The notes below the pieces were generated by a model that worked only from the letters and a program-made list of their open reading frames with translations, was not told the DNA's origin and searched no databases. A stretch of 64,000 nt of DNA from Neurospora intermedia (taxonomy: Eukaryota; Ascomycota; Sordariomycetes; Sordariales; Sordariaceae), in the NCBI GenBank assembly GCA_037102815.1, contig BTPP01000004.1, positions 372,001 through 436,000 on the forward strand, written 5' to 3'. A program made the translations under genes and the position numbers. Positions 44,201 through 58,800 of this stretch are shown piece after piece. Within the stretch, counting starts at the first letter, position 1; every line of letters begins with the position of its first letter.

Positions 44201-45637
44201 TAACGCTACAATAATTAATATAAATACAAATACTACCGCCCGACTTTTTTATTAAAAGGATAAGGGAAGTAACCGCTAATTAAGACGGACGGATAAAATT
44301 CTTTCTTAAATTATCGTTAATTTATTTTTTAATAATACTAATTTTAATTGGGGATATATAATATAGCTTTACGTTAGGCGGGGTTACTCCTAATTAAAAT
44401 TTAATTTTATAATTATAAAATCGGTTAGGTAGGACCTTTTTAATTAGAAATAGGAGGAAGGCCGCTACTTTATTAATATAATACTATCCTTCTATCTTTT
44501 TTAAAATAGTAATAATTTCGTCTTTTGTTTTAACCGGGCGGTTAGTTTTATTAAAGAATTTCTTCGTATCTTTATTAGAGATTTTAATTAAATATATCCG
44601 CCGGATTATTTCTTTATAAAGTAGCACGTCCTAATTAAAATTATTAATTAAATAAATTACTTTAGTTAAAACCGCCGCTTCTTTAAATTCCTTAGATAAG
44701 TAAGCGCTAACTAAATCGTTAATAAAAGGGTAGAATTAAGGAGGGAGACTTTCCTTATATTATTAGCTATTGCTAGTTATAATACTTATAATTATTTCTT
44801 TAATTAAATCTATATTCCAAATTTCCGCTATAGTAATTAACCTCTCGAATTCGGTATAGTTCGTAATATACGGCTATAACTATTAAAATTCGTAAATAAA
44901 GTTGAAAGTAGTTATATTAAATTCCCTAATATTATTTAATTTAATAAAAGAATTTATATTGAAATTACGGTAGCGACCGGGGTAGGAGCGCTTTATATTT
45001 ATAAAAATACGCTAGTTATTAAAATAGATATAAGGATTATAATATACTAGGCTCTTAATTTTAATTAGAAGAGTAGCTATACTAATAATACTAATCTTAG
45101 ACCCGGCCCTACTAATTATTAATATTTTAATAGGGGGCGAAATAGTTTAATAATTAACGCAGGCGATAAATAGAATTGTAATAACCTCCTCCGCTATAGA
45201 AAGTAGTAGTAGTAGTAGCGGTAATAGTAGCGATTTTATTTAAATAGAATTAGTAGTTCTACTTTATAATATAAGTATTAATATTAATATAATTTTAGTA
45301 AGGCTCGTAGCCCTATTCCCTAAAATTATTACTATTATTAGTATTGGTGCCTCTTTAATTATATTACGTTCCGGAGGCGGTTAAGGAATTGGAGCGGCCT
45401 TACTATAGATAATTGCAGCCGAAACCCGGTTAGTAAGGGCTCTTAGCGCTTCTAATTAATCTCTAAAAAAATTAGCGGGCAAATAGCGTCCTTTATATCC
45501 CGGGCTAGTAAAATATACCTTATACTAATTATAATTAATCTTTAATTTATAATATTATATTTAGGAGAATCCTAAAATAATTAGATAATTCTTTAAAATA
45601 TTGTAGATTAGGAAGGTAACTATTTTAGTATAGTACC
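41250..45637 (-). mobile_element. Ty3/gypsy fossil, left part of a split copy
   Basis: Minus-strand gypsy polyprotein remains. Reverse transcriptase palm at about 43.92 kb (NNILIYLNNEEDYESYVKEV), RNase H at about 43.2-43.6 kb and integrase at about 42.0-43.0 kb. About 41.45-41.70 kb is a chromodomain-like end (inference), which would make it a chromovirus. A purine-rich tract on the minus strand at about 41.34-41.40 kb may be the polypurine tract. The gag side stops at GTACC (45633-45637), where an LTR element was inserted; the rest probably resumes at 63261. Heavily RIPped, very many breaks. Confidence 0.85.
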
Positions 45638-45972
45638 TGTAAGGGAGCTACGAGGTTTGCACGCAGGTAGGCCTTGTAAAGAGCTTGAAATAATCGACAA
45701 AGAGGAAAAGGGAGGTCTGTGCCAGTAAGGCACAGAGCTTCCAGCTAAATATACGAAAGAAATACGTAGGCATCGAAGGTGCCAGAAATACCAAGAATAC
45801 CAAGGCCAGAAATGTGGCCCGTGCGGCGCCCCGAGGGATGCACCCAATAGCACGCAGTGCATCCGGTGCCAAGACGGCTGCCGACAGCCGACCGACCGAT
45901 GCACCCAACTAGAAGGCGCGCCTGGTTTATATACAAAGCTAGGTATTACCTTTGGGCGCTAGCCCTGTGATA
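45638..45972 (-). repeat. LTR (3' side) of the gag-only element
   Basis: Direct repeat of 62926-63260. The reading frames over it (45620-45936) are not genes. Begins TGTAAGGGAG; preceded by GTACC. Confidence 0.93.
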
Positions 45973-46337
45973 TTACTTCCTACTTCCCCCTCCGAAAAAT
46001 AGTTAGAAATATTATATATAAGAAGAATCTAAATAAGCGCTCCAATACCCCCGGTGCTCTCGAATATTCCCAACGTCTTATTGCCCGGGCTTTTATAATA
46101 GAAAACAATTAAATAAATAATTAATAGTCCGAGTTATTCGAATATATCTCCCTAAGAAAGTCCTATTTATTACCTTAATACCTATTATTTACGTATACGT
46201 TGGCGCCGGCACGCCCCCGAACTACGTAGTAGCTACTACGCCGGGTATTCGAATACCCTGTAACGTTCAGTTCTATCCATCCGTAAAGATTACCGCCCTA
46301 CCGACCTTATTATAGGACCTATATACCATTATTAATT

Positions 46338-47025
46338 TGGGGATGGTATACGGGAATATATGCGTTGATTTTTTTTACAATGATTTTTTTCGAACCTTTA
46401 GCAAGGGTACTAGATCAGAGGGTATACTTTCTAGACTGGACAGAGCTGAACAATTAGCATTGATAGAGGACAAAAGAATATAGGACTAATTTGATAAGAT
46501 AATGGATTAGAAAAGGTAGAAAAATAGGGATAATAGAGGAAGAAAAGAGATAAGGGGGATAGATAGAACATCGAACTTCGGAAGATAAGATAATAGATCA
46601 TTACGATATTTATTCTTTATTATACTAAATAATCAATCTTAGTTTAGTATTTCTTAATTAAATAAAATAATAGTTCTTAGTAATCTCTAATCATTTACCT
46701 CTTCTTATTTTATTGTACTGAATGATCCTTCATCCCTTTAGAGGGAATATATATTCGTTTCTCTATTTACTTATAGGAAGAAGATACTGAAAGATCTATC
46801 AGTTATCTTCGTTTTGTAGCAGCGACTAAATATTTAGCCATTTAACGGATACAAGACCTTAGTAAATTATATTTGGCTCGATACCTCCTATTTCGACTAT
46901 TTGGAAAGGCTTGAAAATTACTTACTACTCTACTAGATCAAATAACTAAGAACTATAGTCCTTATATATTACTTTGGTTGTGGTAGTATGGTTGTTATTA
47001 TTATTATAGTTTTCTCGCTATTTTA
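46338..47025 (+). repeat. 5' LTR of the 15.3-kb gypsy fossil
   Basis: Direct repeat of 60986-61673 over its whole length; differences are essentially transitions. Strongly recognisable shared core near GGTTGTGGTAGTATGGTTGT. Confidence 0.9.
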
Positions 47026-48780
47026 AATTAGTAATAAAGACGAGATAGGTATTAAAACCCTACGCTAAATTAGTTAAAATAAATATAGGGACTTTACAAC
47101 TTCCTATCTTCGTTAAAGTTTGTCCGATATTCGCTAGTAACGTTTAATTAATCGTTATAAAGAAGTTTAAATAGCCTTATTTCAAAGAAGTATAAAGATC
47201 CTTAATACCGGATATTTACTATAGTCCGGAGCCCTCGATAGTATTCGATATACAACTATATTAATAACCGTACTACGATCGCCGATAATATAATTAATTA
47301 GTAGTTATCCGATTGCTATTTGGATATAATGTTGAAGTACGAGTAATAGTATAAATAATTAATAAGAAAGATAGAGGAATAAATATCTAAACGGTAATAA
47401 TTGAACGTAAATAAGTATAAACGATAAATAAATTACTAAATAGTGGTAGTTCGACTATATAACTTAATAAATAAACGAATATCCGATTAATAGTATTGGA
47501 ATAATAATAAGAATAGACGATTAATAGGCTATTTAAATAGTAGTTTAATTAAAAAACTATCCGAAGAAATAATAAATAACGAAAGAATCCGTCGATAATT
47601 AGGGTAGGTATTAGTATTAAACTTTTAGGGACTAATATCCCTAAATTTATAATATATAGCCCCTACGCAAGCGTAGAAAGATTAGACAGTATTTAAACCC
47701 TTTTTCTTTAAAGGTTTATAATTAATTCCCTATAGGGAAGAGTACCAATTATTACCTCCAAATTCTTCCTTCGCGCAATATATTAATAATTACTATTAAT
47801 AGACTTTTAGGATTGTAATTATTACTGTTATTGCGTTTCAAGAACTAAAAGGAGGTAATTAATTACTATAAGCCCTTATTAGAAGGGCTTTAATAATAAT
47901 ATTATTATTGTAGAACGAGAACTACCGCTCTCGAATACCGATGATAGAAGTAGAGAGGTAGAAAAAGTAGAGGGTAAGAACTAAAGAGGTTCCTTTTACT
48001 TAAAGAAAGAAAGAGAAAAGGAATATTAAAAGAATAAAAAAAGAGGAAAACCAATTAGAGATCTCTAATTAGAGAAGGTATAATAGTATAATAATATCTA
48101 ATTAGTAAGAAAATAAATAAAAAGGGGGATTAAGAACCTCCAAATTAAGAAAAGAGAAGAAAAGGAGCAAATAAATTAATTAATAAGTAAATAGTATAAA
48201 CGATACTAACCGGATTTAAAACAATAAAAATATTTTTATAGCCCTAGTTTTGTATATTAATTAAGAAATATTAAATTAACCTCCTATATTAATACTAGAG
48301 CTATTCCTATTGTCCCTCCTAACTCCTACTCTTCCCTCCTCGACCCCTATATTAGAAACTACTTTTTTCCTCTTTCTTAGACCTAATTAATCTCCAATTC
48401 CTTTACTAATTTAATTAAAAAACTAATTGCTAATCCCTTTTAGGAATCCTTCGCCAAATTAACCTAGTCTTATTCGTACCCTATATTCGTATATTTTATC
48501 CGCCTCTATATTTAATCTTTGAATTTAATATCCGTTTCTTCGTATTATTCTTTTATAATCTATTTAATCGCTTTTAGAACTTTATTATACTAGATTAAAG
48601 ATTAGTTATTCCTAAAGTTTTAAATTTAAATAGTATTTTTTTACTTACTAAAATCCTTATTCTATTACTCCTATTTCTACCCCTTCTAATTATTATTAAA
48701 GTCCTTCTTTAAGACTTTTAAAACCTAATATTATAATTATATAATTTAATTAGTAGTAAGAACCTAAATATAAAGTATAG
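47026..48780 (+). other. leader region of the 15.3-kb gypsy fossil
   Basis: About 1.75 kb between the 5' LTR and the first recognisable gag segment. RIPped and AT-rich; no known domain seen. A purine-rich stretch at about 47.94-48.15 kb stands out. Confidence 0.5.
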
Positions 48781-51700
48781 TAAACTTTAAATAAAGACTT
48801 ATTAGGTAAAGACCCGCTTAAAGGCCTGTCCAATACGTACCTAGTATAAATATTAATAGCCAAAATTCTTATAATTTCCTTTGTAAAAAATTATATACCC
48901 AAAGCTAAATTCAAAGGGAAGTACGTCTCTAGGTATTTAGAAGAATTTAATAATAGGGTTCAAAATTATTACCTCTCTAATAAGGCTAAACTAAATGCTT
49001 AGTACTAGTAATATATATTAAATGCCCGAAAGATTTGTAGAAAAATAGCGAACGATGCTACTACTAAAGATATTTAGATATAAAAAGAATTCTATTGTTG
49101 TTTCAAATAAGAATTCCTAGCGTTAGACCCAAATTAGATAGATAGTAAGGCTACTATACTAAAGGTCTTCTACGGCAAATCTATCCCCTATAATAGAGAA
49201 AAGATTATTAAAACCGTACTTGAATATTCAATACTCCTAATAAAATAATCCGAAAAGGAAAAGGACTTTACTTAATCTATAATTATTTACAATTTCTATA
49301 AAAAATTTACAAAAAGAACTAAAAAGATAATTATAATAATTATAGGGCTTAAGGAAAAGGTCTACTAAATAACCTAATCACAGTTCTATACTAATATAAT
49401 AAAGACTATCTACGAATACTTCGATTTCGAAGACAACGCTCATATTAATAATAAAGAAAATAATTTATTAAACGACAGCCTAAATATAGTATTAACTAAA
49501 AAAAAGATATTAATAGTTACTAATAAAAAAAGTAACCTAATTGAATTAAATAATAATTCCGACTAACCTTTATACAAAAAAACCCTATTAGCAACCCAAA
49601 CTACCGCTTTAATATATACTATATCCTATTTAATTAAAAAATTAAATATCGAAAAGATAATTAAGGAACTCAATCAAATAAGGATTATATAAACTCAATT
49701 CGATAAAAAACTAGTAAAGAAATAAAAAAAGGAGGTTCAAATTAATTTCTTATTAATAATTAAATAAAATTATATTATTAGTAAAAGAGGAAGCTATATA
49801 GACAATTCCTCTACAAAAGGCCGAAGTAAAAAAAAAGGTAGTAGAGAAAATAATTAAAACCGTAGGGACGGACGTTAAATCTGTTACTACTAATATAGTA
49901 ATAACTATTATTAAAATTAATATTAAAAAATAATCGATAATATTTAAAAAGGCAAACTAACTATTTATCGGCCTCGAAATCCCGCGCTTACCTCGTAAAT
50001 AACTATTATAATTGGTAATAGAGAGGACTATAATAATTATATCCCTAACGAATCGATAGTCTTAATTACTAAAGAAGGGAAATTAGAACTTTTTATATAA
50101 TCCTAGATAGTAATTTACAGGATATTTCCCAAATATAAGGCTATTTTCGATCGTTAGGAAAAGAATATTTAGGTACTAAAGAAAAAATATAAATTCAAAT
50201 TAGAATTTTCTCTATTACCTAATAATATACGCAGCTAGTAGTAATAAAGGAACAATAATTTAAGTACTTCTATAAATATAACGGGTACTAATTTATTAAA
50301 TTACTATTATATAGTTAACGGATCAAACGTTACTTAAAAAGTCTACCGAAAATCTCCAATTAAGTATAAAATTATTATAATTTGCCAAACGCTAATAGAA
50401 TACCCCCAAACCTTTAGCACCTACTTTATTAGAATAGTTAATACTATTAAAGATTACTTAATTCAACCGCTATTTTAAAAATAAATACTTAGGAAAGTAC
50501 TTTTAAGGAACGTTTTAGAAGAATCTAACCTTATAATTATAGAACTTATACTACCTCTAACCAATAGCCTACTAAGTTTACTTCCCGAAGGAACGCCGGA
50601 ATTAATAAATAATATTATAATTGCCGAATAAGTATTCTCTTCTTTATACTACGTAAAAGCTCCTATAATTTCTATTAAGTAACCTAAATATTAAAATCCT
50701 TCTACTTTTTAAGTATAATTTATACGTAGAATAAAGGACGATTATATACATCTCCTCTAGAGACTTTAATCTTTAAATTATTAAATTAAAAGTACCCGTT
50801 AGACGATAGTAAGTATAATGTTTAATCCGAGGTTATATAACTAAGAAATTAGCACTATAGAGCCTAATAAATAGTTTATAAGCTTTATAAAGGAAATATC
50901 TTTTCCCAATCGTCCTAATAAACGGCTACAATAGACCGACGCTATTAATAATAGTACTACTATATTTAAAAATAATATATTTCAACCCCCTACCCTAGAA
51001 TTTAATTAACTGCTTCTAACAACCCGGCTAATAAAGATCCTTAGGTTAATAATAGAAGATGAGGCAATTAATTTACTAACCCCGGATTCTAATAAAGAAA
51101 ACGCATCCGTAAAACCTACTACTTTATCCTCTATAAAGCCTACTAGAATCGTTAATACTAACGCTATTATAAAGGAGGCTATTGAAAGGGTTAAAGAATA
51201 ATACCCTCTTATATTTAAGACTATCGACTATAATATTCCCTATCGGATTAGGGAGCTATACCGCATAGACCGACGGTTTACAATCGTATTCATTACCCTA
51301 ATCCAATATAAAACTAGCCTAAATAAGAATAACGTTACTAGAATCTCCTATAAAGGCAATGCAATAGCTAATTAATTTAAGGAAGTAAATTAGGTCATTC
51401 CTATAACCTAGTATAAAATTAATAGTATATTTATTAAAGGAATAATAGGCGAAGGATAAGACTCTACCGAAACCTCTATCTACTATTTGGATTAGAAATT
51501 AAATAGTATAATTAAATTTATTCGAGAAGATATATTAAAGTCTGTTTTCTAATATATAGTAAAAGTAATTACTTTTATACAATTATATACTTACTTAAAC
51601 AAACTTTCCTACCTATTATATCTAAGGGATGCAATTAAAATATCTATTCTACTAATTTTGTTTATTTCCCTATAGTAAAAGGGGCTAAAGATTAGAGCCC

Positions 51701-54700
51701 TCCTTAATATAGGTACGGAAGTAAATACGATTATATACAATATAGTTAAAGAATATGGTTTAGTTATTATAAGTATCGGGGCTTCTAATATAGATAGTAA
51801 TAGAAGTAGACGAAACTTTATTAGGGAAGCCTACAGTTAAATATAATTGGCTAATATTCTATAGGAAATACACTTCTTCGTTACTAGTACTTGCCTACCA
51901 TATTATAATATTATACTTAGGTAGCCATTCTTTAAAGATACCCAAGTAAAATTAAATTATTCGATATATAGTATTGAATTAACTAATATATTAATAGAAG
52001 AAATAATTGTTAAAGCTATATTAGTTCCGAAAGAGAGAGCGAGGCTAGGCGCGTAAGTAATACTATACGCCTAAGAACTCAACGAATAACCGTCTACCCT
52101 AAATAAGCTTGCTAATTATTTAGGGGTTAATTTTAAAATTAATATATTAATTCCTATTTAGTACAATAGCGAAGCCTAAAATAAAATCTTTAAATAGATC
52201 GAAAATTCGATAATTAATAAATTATTAAATTACTTATAGAATATTCAAAAAAAACGTTACACATTAAGGAAGGCCGTCTTAGGATTCTTCTAAGAGCTTT
52301 TATAGGACGAACTATTTAATAATAAACAATTCGAAAGACTTTTATTTAGGGACTTTAATAATACCGACTATAACGATTTAAGTAATGTACTTAGTATTAT
52401 AATTATAGGGAGTATTCCCCACTCTATAGTAAAAGAAAAGGAGCTCGCTGTAGAGCTTAGAAGGTAAATATATAATTTTATTTAGTATTAAGCGTCGGTA
52501 TAACGGTTGAAGCGTATAGATAAAAGGGAGAAAAACTATAAAAATAGTAAACCTACACCTACTAACGTAAAGACTAATCAATTACCACTATACAATACAA
52601 TACCCTCTAAGAACTTCGCTACTTATATTATATATAAGTAGAAAGATTAGAAGGTATCCCCAATCGATAATGCACCTTCTAATAATTTAAAGCTAGAAGG
52701 AAACTTAAAATAAAAATTATAGCGTCTTACAATTTTAAAAGATAAATTAGAACAATAATAAAAAATTTATTTATCGCCGTAGGATGAAGTTATTATACTA
52801 CGTTTCTTAAAATTATTTAAAGGAGAATAATTAACCCCCGAACGCCTACAAACTATATTTAACAATTTATACAATAATCTAATTAAGGAAGAGTAAGAAA
52901 TATTTATTTATATTTTTTAAAACTATAAAGTAGCTCTCGTATAGGATTTCAATTATATAGGAAAGATTGAACCCGATGTCTTCCCTCCCTAAGAAATTAG
53001 AACTATCCTACATTCGGTATAGTAATACAAATTAATCCCTATTCCGAAGGTTAACTACTAAAGAGTCTACGAGCTATTAAAAGATAGAATCTAACGAAGA
53101 ACGTTAAAAGACAATTATACCGCCTACTAGAATAATTAGTTCCTAGTATTTAAGAAGAATAGAGGCCTTCAATTAATTAATAATACCTAACGGATTAATA
53201 TAATTACTTTATGTAATTCTAATATCCCTCCTAATTATAAAAAATTTAGTAAAGAATTTAGAAGATTTAAGATACTTTCCCTTCTTAACCTTTTCTCTAA
53301 ATATAATTAAATCCCTTTTAATAAAAAGAATAGGGATATTACTACCTTCCAAAGTATAATAGGAGTAAAGAGGATAATTATATTACCTTAAGGAGGAACG
53401 AATTCTATTGTTTAATTCTCTCAAGCAATAACTAGGGTACTATATAATTTAATCCCTACTATTTATCGACCCTACTTGGACGATATTTATATTAAATTAA
53501 TTACTACAAATTATAATAGACTTAAAATCAGACCTAGTATATGTAAGTACGTCTTTAATTATTTAATTAATATTAATAAGGTCCTAGTTAATATCGAACT
53601 CAATAGTTATACTATTATAACCGAAAAGTCTAAATAATATTAGCCCGAAATTGAATTCGTAGGATACTTCTATTTAGAGGACGGTCGACGGCTTTCCCTC
53701 TACAAAATTTTTAGAATCCTTTAATAGGAAGATTGTAAATTTATTAAATAGAAAGGTAAAGAATTCTAATAATTAAGAGCCTTCCTAAAGATTATTAGGT
53801 ACTACCGAGTTTAGATTAAGGACTTTACTACAATAGCTCAGCCTTTATATACTTTACTAAAGAAAAATACTAGATAGTAATAGATTGAAAATAAATAATT
53901 TACTTTAGAATATTTATAGTATAAGGTTCTATCGGCTCCTTATCTTATACCTATTATTTATAATAACGATCGGTATAGGGATATTTTCCTTATAGTAGAT
54001 GTATTACTAATTAGTTAGGGAACGGTTATTAAATAAGTTGGGCTAAATGGTAGGCGCTACCCTTATTGGTTCGAAAGTAGTATCTAGTTAGACGCTAAAA
54101 AAAAATATAACGCTATTAAATAGGAATTTTGAGGGCTGCTTTATACTTTGAAGCGATTGAAGCGCTATCTATTTAGCGTCTACTTTGTTATTGAAATTAA
54201 TATTCAAGTTATAGTCTATTAATTAAATGGTATAGTATTTAATATCCCAATAGTAATGATTATGCGTTGGATTGCTTGGATTCGACTATTTAATTTCGAA
54301 GTTAGATATATCCTAGGAAAGAAGAATATTATTACTGATAGCCTTTCTTGTATACTTCCTTCGGTAGTAAATTAGCGGAATAAAACTAACGAAAAAGATA
54401 TTAACGATTTTATAGATTAATAGATCTATATAATTAAATTTAATAGGGCGATAAACTAAAGGAAGAAAACTTAAGAACCCTTAAAGGATCGATGGATTTA
54501 TAATTCTCAAAGAATTGCTAAGTACTTCTAAACGCTAGAATTACCTATTAATTTAACTACCGAATTAGAATAATAATGCTTTAAAACTAAAGCTTTAAAA
54601 TTCTTCTTCTATAAAAGGGCTTTATAATTACGCCCTACAAATACTAATTAGGTACTACGCAGACTTATAAATAATAATACTAATTGTAATATTATCTTTT

Positions 54701-55899
54701 GCAAATATTATAATAAAATTAGCTATAAGGGAAAAAAAGCGATTTACCGCCGTATTACTAATTTCTATTAATAGAAGGGCATTTATTCCTATATAGAAAA
54801 ACGTATTAAGTCCTACCTAGATTATTAGAAATAGAATCCTAAGTGGTTTATTAATACTTTTTAATATATTAATCCGTTACTATAACCCTTCTATAAATAG
54901 ATATTAAATATTTAATATATACTAAGGAAGGACGGTAAAAGAATCGGGATTATTAAAGTATAGGATAACCTTATTAGTTATATAAAAATAGATATCCTCC
55001 CTACAATAAACTTAAAGTATATAGCTCGCTTTATTAAAATATAAATCATTTATTAATAAGGCCTACCCTTATTAATTATTATTAATAGCGGTTTAGAATT
55101 CTAGAAAAACTATAATAACCTACTATAGAAGTTCAATATCCCTTTTATAAAAATCTCACCCTACAACTCTAAAGTAAACGGAATAAATAAATCTAAATAC
55201 TTTCTAATTGTAATAACACTCGTAAAGCTCACTAGCAATATAAAGAGTAACTAGAAGCCCTAATTACTTTATATTTTATTTATAAATCGGACTACAGTCC
55301 GGGGAAGTTATAATTTTACTCCCTTCTACCTTAATTACAAATATAATCCTATTTCGCTAATTAAATTTAACCTACCATTTTAGAAAATTATACAATAGAG
55401 TAATATATAGAATGACAAATTACCTAAAACCTAGTTCAATTTAATACTTACTAAAACCTATTTATTACAAGATAGTAAATACAAATTTAATCTTACTACT
55501 AAACGAATTTTAATAATAAGGCAAAAGGCTATAAAATACTGCAATTCAATAAATAAAGGAAAGATTAGACCCGATATTACAAAACTATAGGTAGGAGATT
55601 TAGTATTAATTTATAACTATATTCGACGAATTAATATAAGTTTAATTAGAAAATTAATTTACTATTAGCTTAATCCTTTTCGAATTAGAAAGATTACCTC
55701 TAAGTATAAATACTTCTTAAAAACCTTAGATAATATTAATATTACTACCTCCTACCTAGCTAAGAGGATTAAAAAATATTTTTTATATAATAGTATATAG
55801 TTGGAACCAGATTGTAATATAACTAATTAGGAAATATTTCCTTTACTATACTTAAAGGAAACTTTAAAGGAACCTGTAATTAATAAAGATACTATAGGG

Positions 55900-58800
55900 A
55901 AAATTATAAATTATACGACTAATTAAAATACCGAAAGGGAAATACAACGGACAATAAAATAGCACAATAGGAACTTTAAAATTATTTTACCCCGAGGGAA
56001 GTCTAAAGATTAGAAACCGATATATAAGTAAAGAAGTAAGAAATTTTAATATTTTATATAATTAGGTACTACTTTAAAATTAACTACTTCAATTATTTAT
56101 TATTTTATACAAAAGGAACCGAATAAATATTATTATTCCTTTTAAAGGGAAGAGAAAGACAAAAACGCCTATACTTTACTATATATTACAATATTAAAAA
56201 TATTCTCTATAATATAAGAAAAATTAAAATAATTAAAATACTTATTATTATACTACTAAATAAAACTTAAATAAGAATAATCCTTCTAGCAATGCCTAAA
56301 GGTAGCAATCCTAAGAAAATTTTTATACATTTTTACCCTAAAATTCCCGTCCTAAAAAACAGTACAAACATATTAGTTACTTTATAAATTAGGATATGCC
56401 AAATAAATCCAACCCTAAACCCCAAACTTCCAACCCCCTTTCCCGCTAAAAATATTCAAACCAAAGTCTAATCTCCCCTCTAAAGAATACCCTAATATAA
56501 AATCGTAATGGAGGAACATTAGCAACTATCCATTCCTCCCGACTACTATACTACCCAACGCTCAATTTATTAATATAGGGAATACCCGAATTACAAATAT
56601 ACACTAAAAATACCAAATTTATAGTACATTCTTTAATTGTTCTACAATTCTACATATAATTACTATAAATACCATCCTTAAAACTAAATAAAAGAAGCGA
56701 ACGATATTCGGTAAAAGGATTAATAATTAGAGTTTATTCAAACTAATTAGAAATATTATAAAATATTAATATATATTCCTTTTAGAATATCGCAATACAA
56801 TAGCTATATTATAGGGAATTATTAGCATCTAGAGAAAAGATTAGCAAAGAACTAATCAAGGAGCAAAAATATATACTTTTTACTAAAGATCTAAATAATT
56901 AGTACTTTAAACCGCTTATTCTATTAAACTATAAAATAAATATAATAACCAAAAGGCTAACTACCTTTAGCGTTAACCTAAACCAATCTCGATACTATAT
57001 TAGAGGAAGCTATAATTTATCTAATCTAATTAAAAAACTATACCTTAGCCCCAAAACCGTTAAATATTTGTAAGAAGGCCTCTTAATAATTAAGGAATCC
57101 CCACAACAGCACAAGGTATAATACTTAAAAAGGGTATTGTACAATATAAATTCTCAAATAAAAAATAGCTAATATTATACCTTCTATCGGTCTATAGGCT
57201 CCTTGAATAGCATCTATAAGTAAAGCTCCAGGGCCAATCTACTACCAAATTCGCAAATAAAAATATTTATAAACCTTAGGATAGTTATTATACTAAATCT
57301 AGTAAGAAATAATAAAAGGGCAAGCTAGAGGAGAAATATTATTTGGCTATACCCGAAGAATATTATTTTTATAAGCATTCTAACGAGCTCCGGTTAGCCA
57401 ATTAGTAATAGTAAGAGGAAGAAATTATATAGGATTTCCGTATTATTAAAATTAATTAGAACTATAGATAGATATTTTAATAATAAATATTAGTAATAGA
57501 AGAAAAAAATTAATAAAAAATAAAAAATTAATTAGAAAAAGAAGGAAGTAAAGAGGGAAAGACTAATTAAAGGAAGTAGGTTTTTATACCCAAACTATAA
57601 ATTATTATCGACGCCTAATCTATTACTTACAACTCTAAGTAAAAGTAATTAATTAGAGAAAGCCTACTATACTAAGTAATTATCAAAATTATTATAACCG
57701 TTAGAAAAAGAAGAGATAAAAGATTACTACTACCTTTAACCCCTACGGTCTACTGCCTATATAATAGTCTTAAAAGAAAAAATAAATTTATTATATAAGA
57801 AGCAAATACTACGAGGCTAAGTATCACATTATAAACCAAGTAAGCAATAGCTTCAAAAAAATACTTTTAATAATTGAATAAATCAGTTAAACAATCTATA
57901 AAATATCTATATAATACCCTTCTCCCCCCGCCTCCTTCCTTCTTTTCCCTTCCTCTCCCAATATAATAATATTAAAAAGCCTAAAACTTCTAAAATACTT
58001 TCTTCTCTATTATAATAATTTTGATCCAATGCAACTTATATTCTTCACTCCTCCTCCAAACTCAATTCAATATAATTCAAACATTAATTTAATTCTTCTT
58101 TTCTACTATATACAAATTAAACATTTATAAAAGAAAAATATAAATATATCCTCTAATAACCGTACTACTATTAATAATAAAGCTAAGGCTACTTCGGCTA
58201 ATAATAATACCGGTAGATCTGCTAAAACCGAAGGTAAAAGACCTTAAATTATTCTAAACTAAAGTAATACAATTAGATCCAGTAATACTAATAGTAAACA
58301 ACCCTAATAGCCTATTATTATTCGCAATATTCAATTCTTACGCGGCTATAGCAAGGTACTAATTATAAACCATTTTAATAACCGGGCAACTACACCGTTA
58401 AAAAGCTTTTAATAAAAATAGATTAAAGAAATTATTAAACTTATATTCAACTAACTACTTATTAATCGAATACTTCGACCTAATACAAATAAAACGCTTG
58501 AGCCGATATTAATAATATATTAAAACTTTACTAATTAGTACGTATAAGATTATTAGGGATCCTTTCCTAATTTATTACAAAGGATTAAAGTATAGCTATA
58601 CATTATAAAAACAAACCAGCTATACAATTGAATCCTAAGATATAAGAATAACCTCCAATATTATAAAATATACCTTAACCCCCCTCGAGATTCAAGTTCA
58701 AAGAACGGATATATACCTCTAGAACATCCCGAACTGAGCAGTATTCAGCCAAACTGGCGATACAACCTCAAAATACCTTATAAGGAATTAGAATCCGATA

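Noticed and set aside
45620-45936. Three minus-strand frames that recur at 62936-63224
   Set aside because: The recurrence comes from the LTR pair of one element, not from a conserved gene.
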